Below, one piece after another: positions 22,416-34,358 of a DNA stretch of 64,000 nt. The stretch is from the NCBI GenBank assembly GCA_015143295.1, contig CM026551.1, forward strand, positions 43,636,034-43,700,033, in the 5' to 3' direction. The notes beneath the pieces are model-generated. The model had not been told where the DNA came from, made no database searches, and saw nothing but the letters and a program-made list of their open reading frames with translations. A program made the position numbers and the translations under genes. Each line of letters opens with the position of its first letter. Positions within the stretch are counted from its first letter, which is position 1. Source of the stretch: Tetracentron sinense. Taxonomy: Eukaryota > Streptophyta > Magnoliopsida > Trochodendrales > Trochodendraceae.

Positions 22416-23657
22416 ATGAGGCATGGACACAGAAGTCATGGTTACCTCACTAGGAGTAACACTAGAGATGCCCCAGGAGGTTTTGATCAACCTGATCTTA
22501 CCCAGGTCTTAGGATCCATTGCTGAGACCATGGCTTTACTGGCAGCCAGACAACCTGCTGCTACTCTAGCTGTAGTTACAGCTACACCTGCACCACCACC
22601 ACCTCCTCCCCCATATAGAGCACTAGTTGGGATAGAGGCATTTCAGAGACTCAGACCTTCATCATTTTATGGGACTGCAGATCCTATCATTGCAGAAGCT
22701 TGGATTATGCAGATTGAGAAGATGTTCTCAAACTTGGCACCTAATGAAGCCGAGAGAGTTACTTGGGCTTCCTTTGTCATGGAAGAGGAAGCAGAGCATT
22801 GGTGGAGAGAAGTCACCAAGACTAGGGATTTGACTAGGTCAGGTCAACCTTGGACATGGGGAGAATTTCTTGATGTCTTCTACAAGAAAAACTTCCTAGT
22901 GGTAGTCAGAGAAAAGAAGGAAGTGGAATTTCTCACTCTAGAACAAGAGAGCATGACTGTGGCCGAATATAAGGCCAAATTCTTGAAGCTCTCGAGGTAT
23001 GCTCCACACATGATAGCACTAGAGGCAATGAAGCCCGGAAATTTTGAAAGATGATTAAGGTTTTCTATCAAGGATAGGGTCTTCATGTTTAGAATTGATA
23101 CCTATGTTGAGGTCAATGATAGGCTCAGCTATTAGAGCAGAATTCAGAGGAATTCTTCAGGAAGAGGGAACAAAACTAGAAGGAGAGGTTCAACGGGCCT
23201 CCTTCAAGCAGAATGGGTCCTCAGGATAAAAAGACCCAGGACTTTAAGCCCAACACCAGTTGTCAGGCCTACTCAGTTTTAGAGGCCCACACCAGTGCCT
23301 ACAGCTCCACATACTCAGGCACCTAGAACTACACAGCCTACTGCATGGACACCTACATTCGACATATATGGGCAATGCAACAAGAGGCATACTCCTGGAG
23401 AATGCCGGACAGCTATTGGTAGATGTTTTCACTGTGATATCTAACTCACAAGATTAAGGACTACCCTATTAAGAATCAACAGCAGCCCCCTCAGAATCAG
23501 CCATAGGGCACCAGACCACCGGCTAGACAGAATGCACCGTAGAGGCCCCCTCAGGCTTCTAAGCCTCAGTAGCCTTAGCCAGCCCGACCAGCCAATCAGG
23601 GCAAGGTTTTTGCCATTTCAGAACAAGATGCCCAGGCATCTGATGATGTGGTTCATG
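22416..23657 (+). pseudogene. Element A gag
   Basis: The N-terminal 212 residues read openly, with a proline-rich linker and the gag retrotransposon domain (EAWIMQIEKMF, EHWWREVTKTRDL, TVAEYKAKFLKLSRYAPHM). TGA at 23052-23054 replaces a Gly codon at a position where element C reads GGG. Beyond it the frame is broken by several stops and shifts; a zinc-knuckle remnant (CFHCD.., near 23420) and the gag end ASDDVVHG at 23636-23657 are still visible. Dead copy. Confidence 0.85.
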
Positions 23658-23783
23658 GTACGTACTACAAGCAAATATTGACTATACTATGATGAATATG
23701 CTACTATACCATATATGAATTAGATTGTGATGTACGAACTTATGCATGCAAACCATAACATAGTTATTTATGAACCTCAAGCA
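23658..23783 (+). other. Intron-like segment between gag and protease of element A
   Basis: Starts GTACGT directly after the codon pair for V-H-G and ends near the tcaag preceding CACACTATTG, with in-frame stops inside. It is at exactly the same protein position as the 147 bp segment of element C (48777-48923). The acceptor side seems to have lost one G, so the exact end is uncertain. Confidence 0.5.
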
Positions 23784-24160
23784 CACTATTGATTAATGAC
23801 TATCTAGCAAGAGTCTTGTTCGACACCAGATCCACACATTCGTTTGTCACATCGAGACTTGCCCAAGACTTTCATATGGAATCAAGTCCACTAGAGTGTG
23901 CACTATCCATTGCCACACTAATAGGCAGTTCAGTTGTCACAGATAAAGTGTATCGATCTTGTATCATTTGGATTAGAAAACAAGAGATGTCAGCCGACTT
24001 GATTATTCTTGAATTCCAAGACTTCGATGTTATTTTTGGTGTGAATTGGCTTTTAGCTTATCATGGTCACATCGATTGTTTCGAGAAAGTTGTCAACTTC
24101 AAACCAGTTGATGGACCACCTTTCCATTTTCGGTGATTAAAGAAGAAGGATATTGCTAGA
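23784..24160 (+). pseudogene. Element A aspartic protease
   Basis: Retropepsin-like protease, which would cut the polyprotein. Sequence TLLINDYLARVLFDTRSTHSFV: the catalytic D-T-G is D-T-R here, a change that removes activity. Downstream, the ILEFQDFDVIFGVNWL and GHIDCFEKVVNFKP blocks match the protease-RT linker of element C. TGA at 24134-24136 stops the frame. Confidence 0.85.
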
Positions 24161-24169
24161 TTCGCAGCT

Positions 24170-24681
24170 TTGAGCATCTCGAACCCAGAAGTTCAAGATT
24201 CTTCAAGCATTCCAGTGGTGAACGAATTTATAGATGTATTTCCCAATGATTTGCCTAGTTTGCCACCAGATAGGGAGATAGAGTTCACAATCGATCTAGC
24301 TCCGAGTACTGCACCGATTTCAAGAGCACCTTATAGGATGGCTCCAATAGAATTAAAGGAGTTAAAGATTAGATTCAGGAGTTCTCGAAAAAATATTTCA
24401 TTAGACCTAGTATTCACCATGGGGAGCTCTAGTGCTCTTTGTGAAGAAAAAAATGGTTCGATAAGGATGTGCATTGACTATAGACAACTGAATAAGGTCA
24501 CCATCAAGAATAAGTATCAATTGCCATAGATAGATGACTTATTCGATCAGTTGCAAGGAGCTAAGTATTTCTCAAAGATTGATCTTCGATTAGACTACCA
24601 TCAGTTGAAGATCAAGGAAGTAGATATCTCGAAGATTGCTTTCAGAACTCCATATGGACATCATGAGTTTCTAGTTATGTC
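24170..24681 (+). pseudogene. Element A reverse transcriptase, 5' part
   Basis: Starts with the linker [21 protein letters not shown], then [14 protein letters not shown] and the fingers block [19 protein letters not shown] at 24527-24529 and frameshifts near 24375 and 24425 break it. In a shifted frame 24417-24450 still reads [10 protein letters not shown], with the Trp codon that is a stop in element C. Reading stops at FLVM, where the hAT-like element begins. Confidence 0.85.
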
Positions 24682-25701
24682 TAGGGGTGATATCAAGCCG
24701 AGCCGAGCCAAGTAGTACAGTGTTCAAGCTCAATTCGCTAAGATTTAATACTGTTTGAGCTCGGCTCGAGCTCGATTCAAAAATAACTTCTCATGTTCGA
24801 ACTCGGCTTGAAACGAGCTCGAGCATAACTCGGCTCGATCAAAACTTCAAATTTTGCTTTGGATGGGCTTCAGCTCTTAAAAGTTTTTGCTTTGGATGGG
24901 CTTCAGCTCGGCTAAAACTCACAACAATCGTTTAAGCTTCTAAACAAGCCAAGGCTGACAAGCTCAGTAGCTCACCCATTACCTTTTGCCTTTTATAGCC
25001 AACCTCTCACCCAAGCATGGGTTTTGTTTCCGATGTCGGACTATAAGTCCACAAAGGAATAAGCCTCAGTGCCTCACGTTAACATAGCCTTAGTGCAAGA
25101 CTTAGTGCAAGATGTTGTGTTGTGTTGTGCTGTGCTGTGCTGTGCTATGACCAGAAGACAATTGGCCATTAAGCTGTCCACCTCTATGCTGGATCAGTAT
25201 AGTTAGCTATACCATAGCTGACTCGTGTTACAAAGGTCCAAAGATCCAACAGTAATTACAAGAAGTATGTTATATGTATCAGGAAGAAACCAATGTTTGT
25301 AAGCACTTGAACAGGTGATGGACATACCATTACCTACCGTTCAATACCGTTCAATCAGGATCGGATGGCTATAAAGTTGTTTCTGATGATGAATATAAAT
25401 AATTATATACACCTAACTAATAAAATAAATATATTTATTTTTAGTATTTAAATAAATTATATGTAATTAAAATATTATATATATATATATATAATTATAT
25501 TTTAAATATATATAATATATGTAATCGAACCGAGCTTTTATCGAGCCGAGCAGGGGTGTATTCAAGCTCGGCTCGTTTACTAATCAAGCTCGAAAACGAT
25601 GTTCAAGCTCGGCTTGTTTACTAAATAAACGAACGACACTCGAGTTTTTAACGACCCAAGCCTGAGTAGTTCACGAACATTTTTTTCAATAACCACCCCT
25701 A
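24682..25701. mobile_element. hAT-like non-autonomous element inside element A reverse transcriptase
   Basis: 1,020 bp beginning TAGGGGTG at 24682 and ending CACCCCTA at 25701, flanked by a perfect 8 bp target duplication GTTATGTC (24674-24681, 25702-25709). Terminal sequence and 8 bp duplication fit the hAT superfamily. Internally it has GAGCTCGGCTCG-type repeats near both ends, like the 17064-17568 element, and a TA-rich centre. It has no transposase. Removing it and one duplication restores the RT sequence through [11 protein letters not shown]. Confidence 0.92.
25113..25147 (+). repeat. TGTGT/TGTGC pentamer microsatellite
   Basis: About seven units of tgttg/tgctg (tgttgtgttgtgctgtgctg and on) within the hAT-like element. 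Confidence 0.8.
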
Positions 25702-25704
25702 GTT

Positions 25705-26610
25705 ATGTCATTTGGCTTGACTAATGCACTAGTAGCCTTCATGGATCTTATGAACATAATATTTAAGTTAGTCTTGGATAGTTATGTAGTGGTGTTTGTG
25801 GATGACATCCTGATTTACTCACCAACACGGGTGGGACATGAAACACACCTTCGGGCTACTTTGAAGAGACTAAGAGAGCATGGACTGTATGCTAAACTTA
25901 GTAAGTGTGAGTTTTGGCTTGAGAAAGTGTCTTTTCTTGGTCATGTGGTTTCAGCGGAAGGGATTTCAGTTGACTTGCCAAAGATAGATGCAGTAGAAGA
26001 TTGGGGTAGACCCAAAAGTGTTACTGAGATTAGAAGCTTTTTGGTCCTTGCTAGCTATTATAGAAGATTTGTGTAAGGATTTTTCAGCTTGGAAGCACTG
26101 CTTACCCACTTTACAAGGAAGAATGCTAAAGTTCACATGGGAGGACAATTGTGAACAAAGTTTCCTAGAGTTGAAGAAGCGCCTCACTTCGGCACTAGTA
26201 TTGACAGTTTCATCCGGTAGTGGAGGTTAAGTAATATACTGTGATGCTTCACATATTGGATTAGGATGTGTTCTGATGCAACACGGGAAAGTAAATGCCT
26301 ATGCCATGAGAAGAACTATCTTACTCATGATCTAGAGCTTGCAGTAGTTGTATTTGCTCTTAAGATATGAAGGCATTATCTATATAGAGAGCAGTTTGAG
26401 ATTTTCACCAATCATAAGAACTTGAAGTATCTCTTCTCTAAAAAAGAGTTAAGCTTGAGGCAACGCCATTGGGTAGAGTTTCTCAAGTATTATGATTGTT
26501 CTGTCTTGTATCATCTGGGAAAGGCCAATGTAGTGGCTGATGCAACTAGTAGGAACCCTTCAGGACTATTAGCTCACTTGATGGTCCAAGAGTGGAAAAG
26601 ACATGTCTAA
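25705..26610 (+). pseudogene. Element A reverse transcriptase (3' part) and RNase H
   Basis: Resumes after the hAT insertion with SFGLTNA and the catalytic FVDD (the YxDD box; near 25795), then [16 protein letters not shown] and the connection domain to YYRRFV, where a TAA at 26074-26076 stops it. RNase H is split by further stops and shifts; the blocks [25 protein letters not shown] (Asp to Asn at a catalytic position) and [12 protein letters not shown] are readable. Compare the intact blocks in element C. Inactive. Confidence 0.85.
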
Positions 26611-27954
26611 CAATGAAACAAGATTCAGTGCTCTCACCTGTGGAGCATTAATGGCCAACATTGCAGTCAGGCCATATATTATGGATAGGATAATAGAGTT
26701 GCAGGGGTTAGATGAAAAACTATTGCCTATTAAGTCAAATCCATAGAAATTGGTCACAAGGATTTCTCAACCAATGGAGATGGAGCTATCACATTTAGTG
26801 GTAGACTATGTGTTCCAACCAATGAAGAATTAAGGCTTGAGATTTTGGATGAAACACATCGATCTAAATACAAAATTCATCATGGTGGTACCAAGATGTA
26901 CCAAAATCTCAAGAGACACTATTGGTGGAAGAACATGAAAAGAGATGTGGCTACATATGTGTCCAAATGTTTGGTCTGCCATCAAGTCAAAGCCGAACAC
27001 AAGAAACCTGCAGGATTACTTCAGCCACTCCCTATTCTGGAATGGAAGTGGGAAAACATCTCGATGGATTTTATAGTGGGATTGCCAAGGACACCGAACA
27101 ACTTCGTTGCTATATGGGTTATAGTTGACCGATTGACCAAGTTGGCTCACTTTCTTCCATATCGCACTACCTTCAATTCTAACAAGCTAGCAGAGCTGTA
27201 TATAAAAGAAGTGGTTTGTTTGCATGGAGTACCTGTTAGCATTGTTTCAAATAGAGATACAAGATTCACCTCAAGATTCAGGAAAAGCTTTCAGCAAGCT
27301 ATGGGTTCTCGATTGGATTTTAGTACAACCTTTCATCCTCAAACTGATGGGAAAATTGAAAGAGTGAATCAGATTATTGAATATATGCTACAAACATGTA
27401 TGTTGAATTTTAAAGGCAGTTAGGAAGATCACTTGTCATTAGTAGAGTTTGCCTACAACAACAACTACCAGGCAAGCATCCAAATGACATCATTCGAGGT
27501 ACTTTATGGTAGAAGTTTTCGTTCACCTCTATATTGGGACAAAGTAGGTGAAAGGAAGATATTGGGTCTCGCACTCATTGAACAGACTTCAAACAGGGTT
27601 CAATTGATCAGGGATAGGTTGAAGACCGCCCAAAGTAGGTAAAAGAGTTATGCTGATACTCGCCAAAGAGACTTGGAATTTAAAGTTGGAGACCAAGTAT
27701 TTGAGAAAATCCCTCCAACAAAATGAGTGATGAGATTTGGCAAAAGGGGAAAACTCAGTCCAAGATATGTGTGCCCCTTTGAAATCATCACAAGGGTAAG
27801 AGAAGTCGCTTATAGGGTTGTGTTACCTCCTCACATGGCGGCTGTCCATAATGTATTTCATGTTTCCATGTTTAGGAAATATATTCTGAATCCATCTCAT
27901 GTGATTGATCCTAAGTCATTGGGGATTCGAGAGGACTTAACCAAAGTGGAGTAA
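26611..27954 (+). pseudogene. Element A integrase
   Basis: HHCC zinc region HRSKYKIHHGG...CLVC near 26857-26990, then the catalytic core. The first Asp is in SMDFIVGLP, and the second Asp region reads SNRDTRFTS, where element C has SDRD, so a catalytic Asp is Asn; the Glu in ERVNQ is present. TAG at 27421-27423 and at 27640-27642 interrupt the core and C-terminal parts. The block [12 protein letters not shown] to HNVFHVSM at 27730-27880 is the GPY/F-like region. Confidence 0.88.
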
Positions 27955-28104
27955 CCAGCCCAAATTTTGGATCGAAATGAGCAAGTTCTTCACACGAAGA
28001 CAATCCTATTAGTTCTCCTTTGATGGTAACATCATTTAGTTGAAGAAGCCACCTGGGAAAGAGAAGATAAAGTTTGACAAAAATATCCTCACCTTTTCAA
28101 GTGA
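27955..28104 (+). pseudogene. Element A chromodomain-like tail
   Basis: Pieces PAQILDRNEQVL and VEEATWERE correspond to the C-terminal chromodomain-like module of chromoviruses, which in the family helps target integration to particular chromatin. Several stops are present. The polypurine tract aaggaggggaaga (28132-28144) follows and abuts the 3' LTR. Confidence 0.75.
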
Positions 28105-28578
28105 CCTTAATTTCGAGGACAAAATTCCAATAAGGAGGGGAAGATGTAGAGACCCAAAAAAAACTTGTTTTCTTGAAACTAGTACGCATTGAATGAAATC
28201 TATAGATTGTGTTCAAAACATGTCAATTAATGTTCAAGTATGCTTGTTTAATGTTAATTGATGTTTAATCATGCCTATATGTGATATTGGATGTTTTGGA
28301 ATCTTTAACTATGGTTAAAAATGGTACTAGGATAAATAATTAAGGTTTAAAGCAAAGAAAATGACCAAAATATTGAAAATCAAAGACCACTGGTCGATCG
28401 CTCCCAAGACTGGTCGAACGATGCAACAAGAATTTTTGTATGGGAGAAAATGGCAAGAAGGTCCCCAAGACCGATCGACCGATCGATCAGACCGGTAGTC
28501 CGTTAGAGGATCGATCGACCGCTCCTTTACATCGGTCGACCGCTCGTTGTGGTTTTGTCCAGGAACTACTAATTGAGT

Positions 28579-28586
28579 TATATAAA
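28579..28586 (+). promoter_or_regulatory. TATA box of element A 3' LTR
   Basis: TATATAAA followed by ctctaactcgtgga, matching the sequence after the TATA box of solo LTR D. Likely core promoter at the U3/R boundary. Confidence 0.6.
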
Positions 28587-29179
28587 GGCTCTAACTCGTG
28601 GAGTTTTAGGGTTTTATATCATTCTAAGACTTTTAGAAATCTCAGAGAGAGTTTTATAAGGTTTTGCAAGAGGGTTTTCATTCCAATGAGAAGAGAAAGC
28701 TTGGAGATCATCTTCAAGGTCATTCTAAAGCGATTCAATCGCACTATTCTAACTTAATGATATGTATTATATGATGCTTTTAAGATCTGGAAAGTAATGC
28801 TTACATGTTTTATGAATTGATAATCATGGTAAGTTAGGGTTTGCATGAGTTTAAGAAGATTTTGTACTAATGTTCATAAATGGAATAAGGTATATGAAAT
28901 TTGATATGCTATTGATGTTGTAATTATGGATATATTGAAGTTTATGTTGAGGTTTGGGCATGATATTATGATTATTTTAGGAACTCTCATGCATATAATT
29001 ATTGAACTTGACGAAGGGTATGATTTTAGGGTTCACACATAAATGAGATCATAAGGGAGAGACTATGGTTGAATGATGATTTTTGTATCGAAATTCCATT
29101 ATGTTAATCATGATTCTATTCTATGTAAATAAATAACTATTCTTGTATGACTTTCATGTAAATTATGTATAATTATGCA

Positions 29180-31906
29180 TGTGAGGACGGGATTTCGCTC
29201 CCTAGAAAAAACTCACGGGATTTGTTAAGTGTTTAGAGTCGCCACTTATTCATTCAGAAGGGATAAGTCCCCCGAGATGTTGAATAAGGTCTTAGTCTCC
29301 GATCAAAGATCAGGGTAAGAGGTTCGGTTAAGTTCGGGGAAGGGGTTAGGCATCCCGACACTTCCACATATAGTGGTTCCCTACTTCCTAGGTTTAAGCC
29401 AAAATTAGTCTCAATGTTAATCAAATGCCAAAGTGTTTATGTTAATTCTAACCGAAAGAAAGAAAAGTAAACTAGGGTCGAATCCAGGTTGAGTTGCCTA
29501 CGTACTCACATTAGGGGTGAGATCAGACTGAGCGTAGTTCTAGCACTTGAGCCCACGCTAAGGCGAGGGGGGTTGTGGGTGTGTGTGCACCAAGGGTAGC
29601 TAACAGACATAATCCAGTAGATTAGGGTTTTGCTTGACCGTGGTTGATCAACGTTCAAAATAAGGGCCTGGTAGGCCGAGGGGTAGTCGGTAGACTAAAG
29701 TTTAGGCCCAGTAGGCCAAGGATGAAGCCCGGAGGCAAAGGGGTGTGTTAGCCCGGGGTTAGGATTGCTAACCAAGGTTAAAAGGGAGTTAACCATGGTT
29801 AAGGGTATTAACCATGGTTAAAAAATTCAAGAACGCAATTTTTTGATCTTTGATATTTTTCTAGATTTTTAGGGATTTTTCCAAATTTTTGTGGGGTTAA
29901 GTGGTGCTTAACCATGGTTAAAAGTTAACCGGAGGCCGTTTAACCATGGTTAAGGGTTAAGGTTAGTCAAAAATGGGCCCAAAGGGTATGGCAAGGCCTA
30001 TAATGTCCTCCTACTAAGTTTGGGCCCTGCACAAAGCCCGAAATTAAAAATTTACAGAATTGAGGTAATCGGATTACCTCCATTACAGCAGATTTTTAAC
30101 CATGGTTTGTGAGAGTTTAACTGGGATTAGGGATCACCACTGGGGAAAATAAACACAAGGTTAGAAAGCCTGATATGTCAGGAGTATTGGGCTTGGTCTC
30201 AGGCCTAGAAGAACTCAGGTGTGGGCCCCACAGGGGCCTAAAGTCAGTAAGAAATGTCCTGTACTGTCGGTAATCTGATTACCGACAGATTGTACAATTG
30301 ACTAAACCTAGATTTAGGGGCTTGCTAACCATGATTAGGCTTGGCCCCAGAGCCTGAATTTTTGCAGGGGAGTAGAGGAGGGTTAGAGCTTTCAAATGGG
30401 CCTGGAGTGGGCCCCAGGGGTTGAGGTATGTGGGCCCCACTGGGGCCCAAAGTCACTGCTCCGAAATCCCTGAAATGTCAGTAATCAGACTACCGACAGT
30501 CTGATAACTTGAGTTTAAGGTCATGTTAACCATGGTTAAACTCAAGGTTAGGGGCTAAGATTTTACAGGGTGATAGCCAAGGGTCTGAGATACCCAACCA
30601 TGGCTTTGGAACTGACCAGGGCCTCAGTTAACCACGGTTAAACACGAGTTACAGGGTCAGGTCAAAGAATGTAGGTAGTTATTCTACCAACATTATGCGT
30701 TTTGCCCAGAAACTAAAATTTCCCCTATGAGGATTGCATGAGCAGGGGTCTAGGGGTTGCCTCATTGCAAGAGGGACCCCCAAACCTTGTAGGGAGTGGC
30801 CAAGCATGGTGGTGTGGCCTGATGATCAAGTTAGAGCCTCGAGGGATCATCCGGTGTCTATGTAAGAGACATAGAGTCCCTGTCCTTGGCTGAGATGCTA
30901 AAAGAAGCAGAAGTAATCAATAATGGGACCCCTGGAATAGGACCAGGGGTCCCTTACAGTTCAGAGAGCGAGAGAGAGGGATGAGGTGTGGCCCGTACCC
31001 TTAGTGAGCTACTCGGTGCTGGAGGCTGCCGTGAAGGTAGGAGCTAAGATAGCTTGAGGTGGTGGTGGCAGAGGTGTGAGGCCGAAGTCTGGGGTGGCCT
31101 AGGACTCAGCTAAAAGAAGCTTAGTTACTCAGGAGGGAGGGGTCTGGAGTTTGACAGGGTTTCACCATGAATATTCGGTCCTCCAAATGCATAGGGGTGG
31201 TGTAGCTTATGTAGAGGAGTGGAGTAGAGGCCAGGGGGCATTCCCAACATTAAAAGAGTCCCAGGGGACCAATGGGAGCAACCCCAATGCACCCAGGCGG
31301 CCAGGGGGGAGTCTGCTACACACAATTGCAGAGTTCCAGGTGTGGCGGTAATCGAATTACCGCCACCCAAAACAAAGGCAAAAAAGGGGTTTTGATAATT
31401 CGATTACCGACACCCTAGGGTTTTTCTGGTTTGGGCTAAACCCACGCACACTTGGCCGAGGTATAGATAAGATTTGCCTCTTAAGGGTTTTTCCCGCTTA
31501 AATTTGAACTTGAGGGTTTGTGGGCCCCACCCTAGTGGACCCTAGGGGTTGGAGGGTCTTAGTTTGGGCCCACAAAGGCCTAGGCATAATGGTTTTTGTG
31601 GTTTTGGATTGTAAACGGGCCTTGAGCCCATGAGGGCTTCAACCTAGGTTTGGCTAGGGTTTAGGCTAAGGCTAGGTCTAGGGCATGTCTAGGGTTAGTC
31701 CTAGGGTTTAGCTTGGGTTTGTCTAAAGTCACACTAGGGTTTAGCCTAGGGTTTAGGGCATGCCTAATTGTAATGGGCCTTGAGCCCAAGAGTTTGTTCT
31801 AGGGTTTTAGGGGTTTAAGACCTACCTAGGACTTGTTTAGGGTTCTACAAGGGGACTCTACTGGGGAAGGGTTGGTTTGACAGTGTGTAAAAATTGGGTG
31901 CTTACA
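29180..31906 (-). repeat. 3' LTR of element B
   Basis: 2,727 bp; on the minus strand it starts TGTAAGC (at 31906) and ends CTCACA (at 29180). It contains five perfect copies of the palindrome TTAACCATGGTTAA and several variants, GGTAATC/GATTACC motifs, and long stretches rich in ctagggttt. The polypurine tract agaggggcag lies at 31908-31917 on the minus strand. Frames on either strand at 31125-31370 and 31151-31351 are not genes. Confidence 0.9.
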
Positions 31907-34358
31907 GCTGCCCCTCTATGCCGGAGAGTGCCGGAACAACAATTGAATGGCAAAGACTGGAATCATTCTATTTTTACATCGAGATGGATGATGAGATGCA
32001 TGTTGTGCCCATGTTGAGTACAACGAAGTGATAAAGACTACTAATAGGGGATAGCGAGTAACTAGGGATGAGAGATGGATGTAGGGATGGCATGGCCTGG
32101 AGGCGCTGACCGAAAGCGAGGTGTCGCTTGGAAGCGGCGAGGGGATTGATCGAAACGGTGTTTCCCAGAGGATATTAACCGAGTCAATCAGAGGACACAC
32201 AGGGTGTCGAAAACACACGGAGTGTTAGAAATACACTAGGTGTTGGACATGCGAGGTGTCGGCATATTAACTCGGCGTCAATGGAGACCTGGGATGTCAA
32301 AGGACACATGGGGTGTCAAAAAAGAGGACATGCAATGAGTGTCGGCGGGTTGACAATATATTTTTCTGTCAATGGAGACTCGGATGTCGAGATCACACGG
32401 GGACGTCTCTGAGGGGACATGCAGTGAGTATCGACAGGTTGACTCAACGTCAATGGAGACTCTATGATGTCAAAGACACACGGGGGTGTCGAGGGGTGTA
32501 TACTGTTAAGGTACAAGATGTTTTAAACTTTTGAGGCAAATAATGTCGGATTGACTTTGGTATGGCCGAGAGGCGCTGAAGTTTGATCATGTTGGATGAT
32601 GCTGAATTGTTGGGTCATGTAGGGTATGACAACACTATGCAAGTGGAAGACTTTTGTAAGAGATTTTTGATTTTGACAAAAGTATGCTTTGTTAGCTTTC
32701 AGATTTGCCAGTAAATTGCCTTAGTTCAAGGCTTAAGGGGGGTTACAAGTTCTCTTTTACTCTCGGAGAGTGGAGTATGATTCAGAGCAAAATGTTGTTG
32801 GGGATAGACGAGTTTGTCTAAGTGCTGTTGTAAGCTTCTGGACTCATGTCAAGGAAAATCTTTCTACCAGGCTTCTGAAGTTGGTTGAAATCTTTCTGGG
32901 GCAAAGTAAGGTTGAGAGCTGTCGGAGGCTTCCATTGAGGCATCCGCTGGGTATTGAAGACTGTTATGGCCTGTTGCTGGGGGTATGCTGGGGAGTAGGT
33001 CTCTGTTGTAGACTACTAACTGGGGAACTTGGGATTTCTAGTCTGCTGGGGATTTTCCGATGTTTGCCTGTATGCTGGAGATACATCTACTGAGGGTGTT
33101 CCCTGTTAGAATCTCTGCTGGGGATTTGTCCTGGAGTAACACATCCGCTAGGCACATTCCCTGTTGGAATCTTTGCTGAGGATGCTAGTCCATTTGAGAG
33201 ATGCTGACTGCTGAGGGTGACTAGGGAGTCCGATGAGAATGGTTGCTACCAGATTGTGTTGCCAAACGGGGTTTTCAGCTTTTTCTCCCTTTTTTACCCT
33301 TAGAATGACCAAGTCATGAGGTTCGCATAATTTTTGCGCGCTGAGGCTGTTGCCGGTTTTTCTCATGCCTGCAAAGCTGATTGATTTTTATCCATTTTTC
33401 GCCCCCAACCGCAAGACTAGGTTTGGGTGTCCCGTAATTTTTGTGCAATAAGGCTGTTACCGGTTTTCACTCATGCCCGCTACTTGTTGGGGAAACAAGT
33501 ATACTCCCTTTATTGCCCTGGACTGTGCTCCTGTGGGGATTGTATTCCGCTGAGGATGAGGATATGATATTTCACTTTGCACTCGTAGTTTCTAGGGGAT
33601 CTAGGAGGACTTAGAGTGGGACGAAACGTAGGCTGAGGGACCGAAGTTTGGGACACCCTGGAATTGTTTCATTCGCTACAACTGACTTGCATAGGGATTT
33701 TCTGCTGGAGAATTGCACTTTTGATGCTTCTAGTATATAGAGAGATTTTATTTTTTTTTTGGATTATCCTCTCTAGAAAAGGTTGATTCTTTGGGGATTT
33801 TTCTCCACATGGGGAGAGTTTAGTTCCACTGGGGAGATTGATTTTGGAGAAGTTGATTCTGTTGGGGATAAAGCCCGGAGAGATTGTTTTTGCTCAGGGA
33901 AGTCCCTGACTTGGAGAATGTTTCGACTTCTATTTTGGGTTTTCCTTTTATGGAATATTTTGTAAACTTGGTGTCGATTCCGCAGGGGATGTTAGAAGCG
34001 TTTGTCACTGCTTAGAGAGTGACTCTGTGGGGGAGAGTTGATGACTCTTTTTTGGGGGAAGAAGGACTCTGCTTGGGGAGAATTGGGGAACGATTACCCC
34101 TTCTTTTGGTGACCGCACTTGATCTATCAGGTTGCCTAAGTATCCTTTGTAGGATCAGGTCATGACGTAGTTCAGGTTAATGCCACAGATGGCGAGGGAG
34201 GGTGTCCCTGAAAAGTTTGTTTGAAAGAAAGGCTGTCAGGCTCAAATGGGCTAACTAGTGGTTTTCATTTATATTGAAAAGGAATAAGTGTGCCAAGGAT
34301 GGCCTCCTGTCATTTCCTAGAGATTCTATGAGTGCAAAGCGCCTATCAGATCTATACC
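31907..34358 (-). other. Non-coding 3' internal region of element B
   Basis: About 2.4 kb between the pol end and the 3' LTR without a supported gene. 32160-32500 has irregular repeats of gacacacggggtgtcg and gtcaatggagac; 32940-34100 has many gctgggga-type repeats. Repeat-rich 3' regions are known in Tat/Ogre elements. Plus-strand frames such as 32770-33093 are not supported. Confidence 0.7.

Noticed and set aside
32770-33093. 107-residue plus-strand frame rich in Cys, Gly and Leu
   Set aside because: Made by gctggggat-type repeats in the non-coding 3' region of element B.
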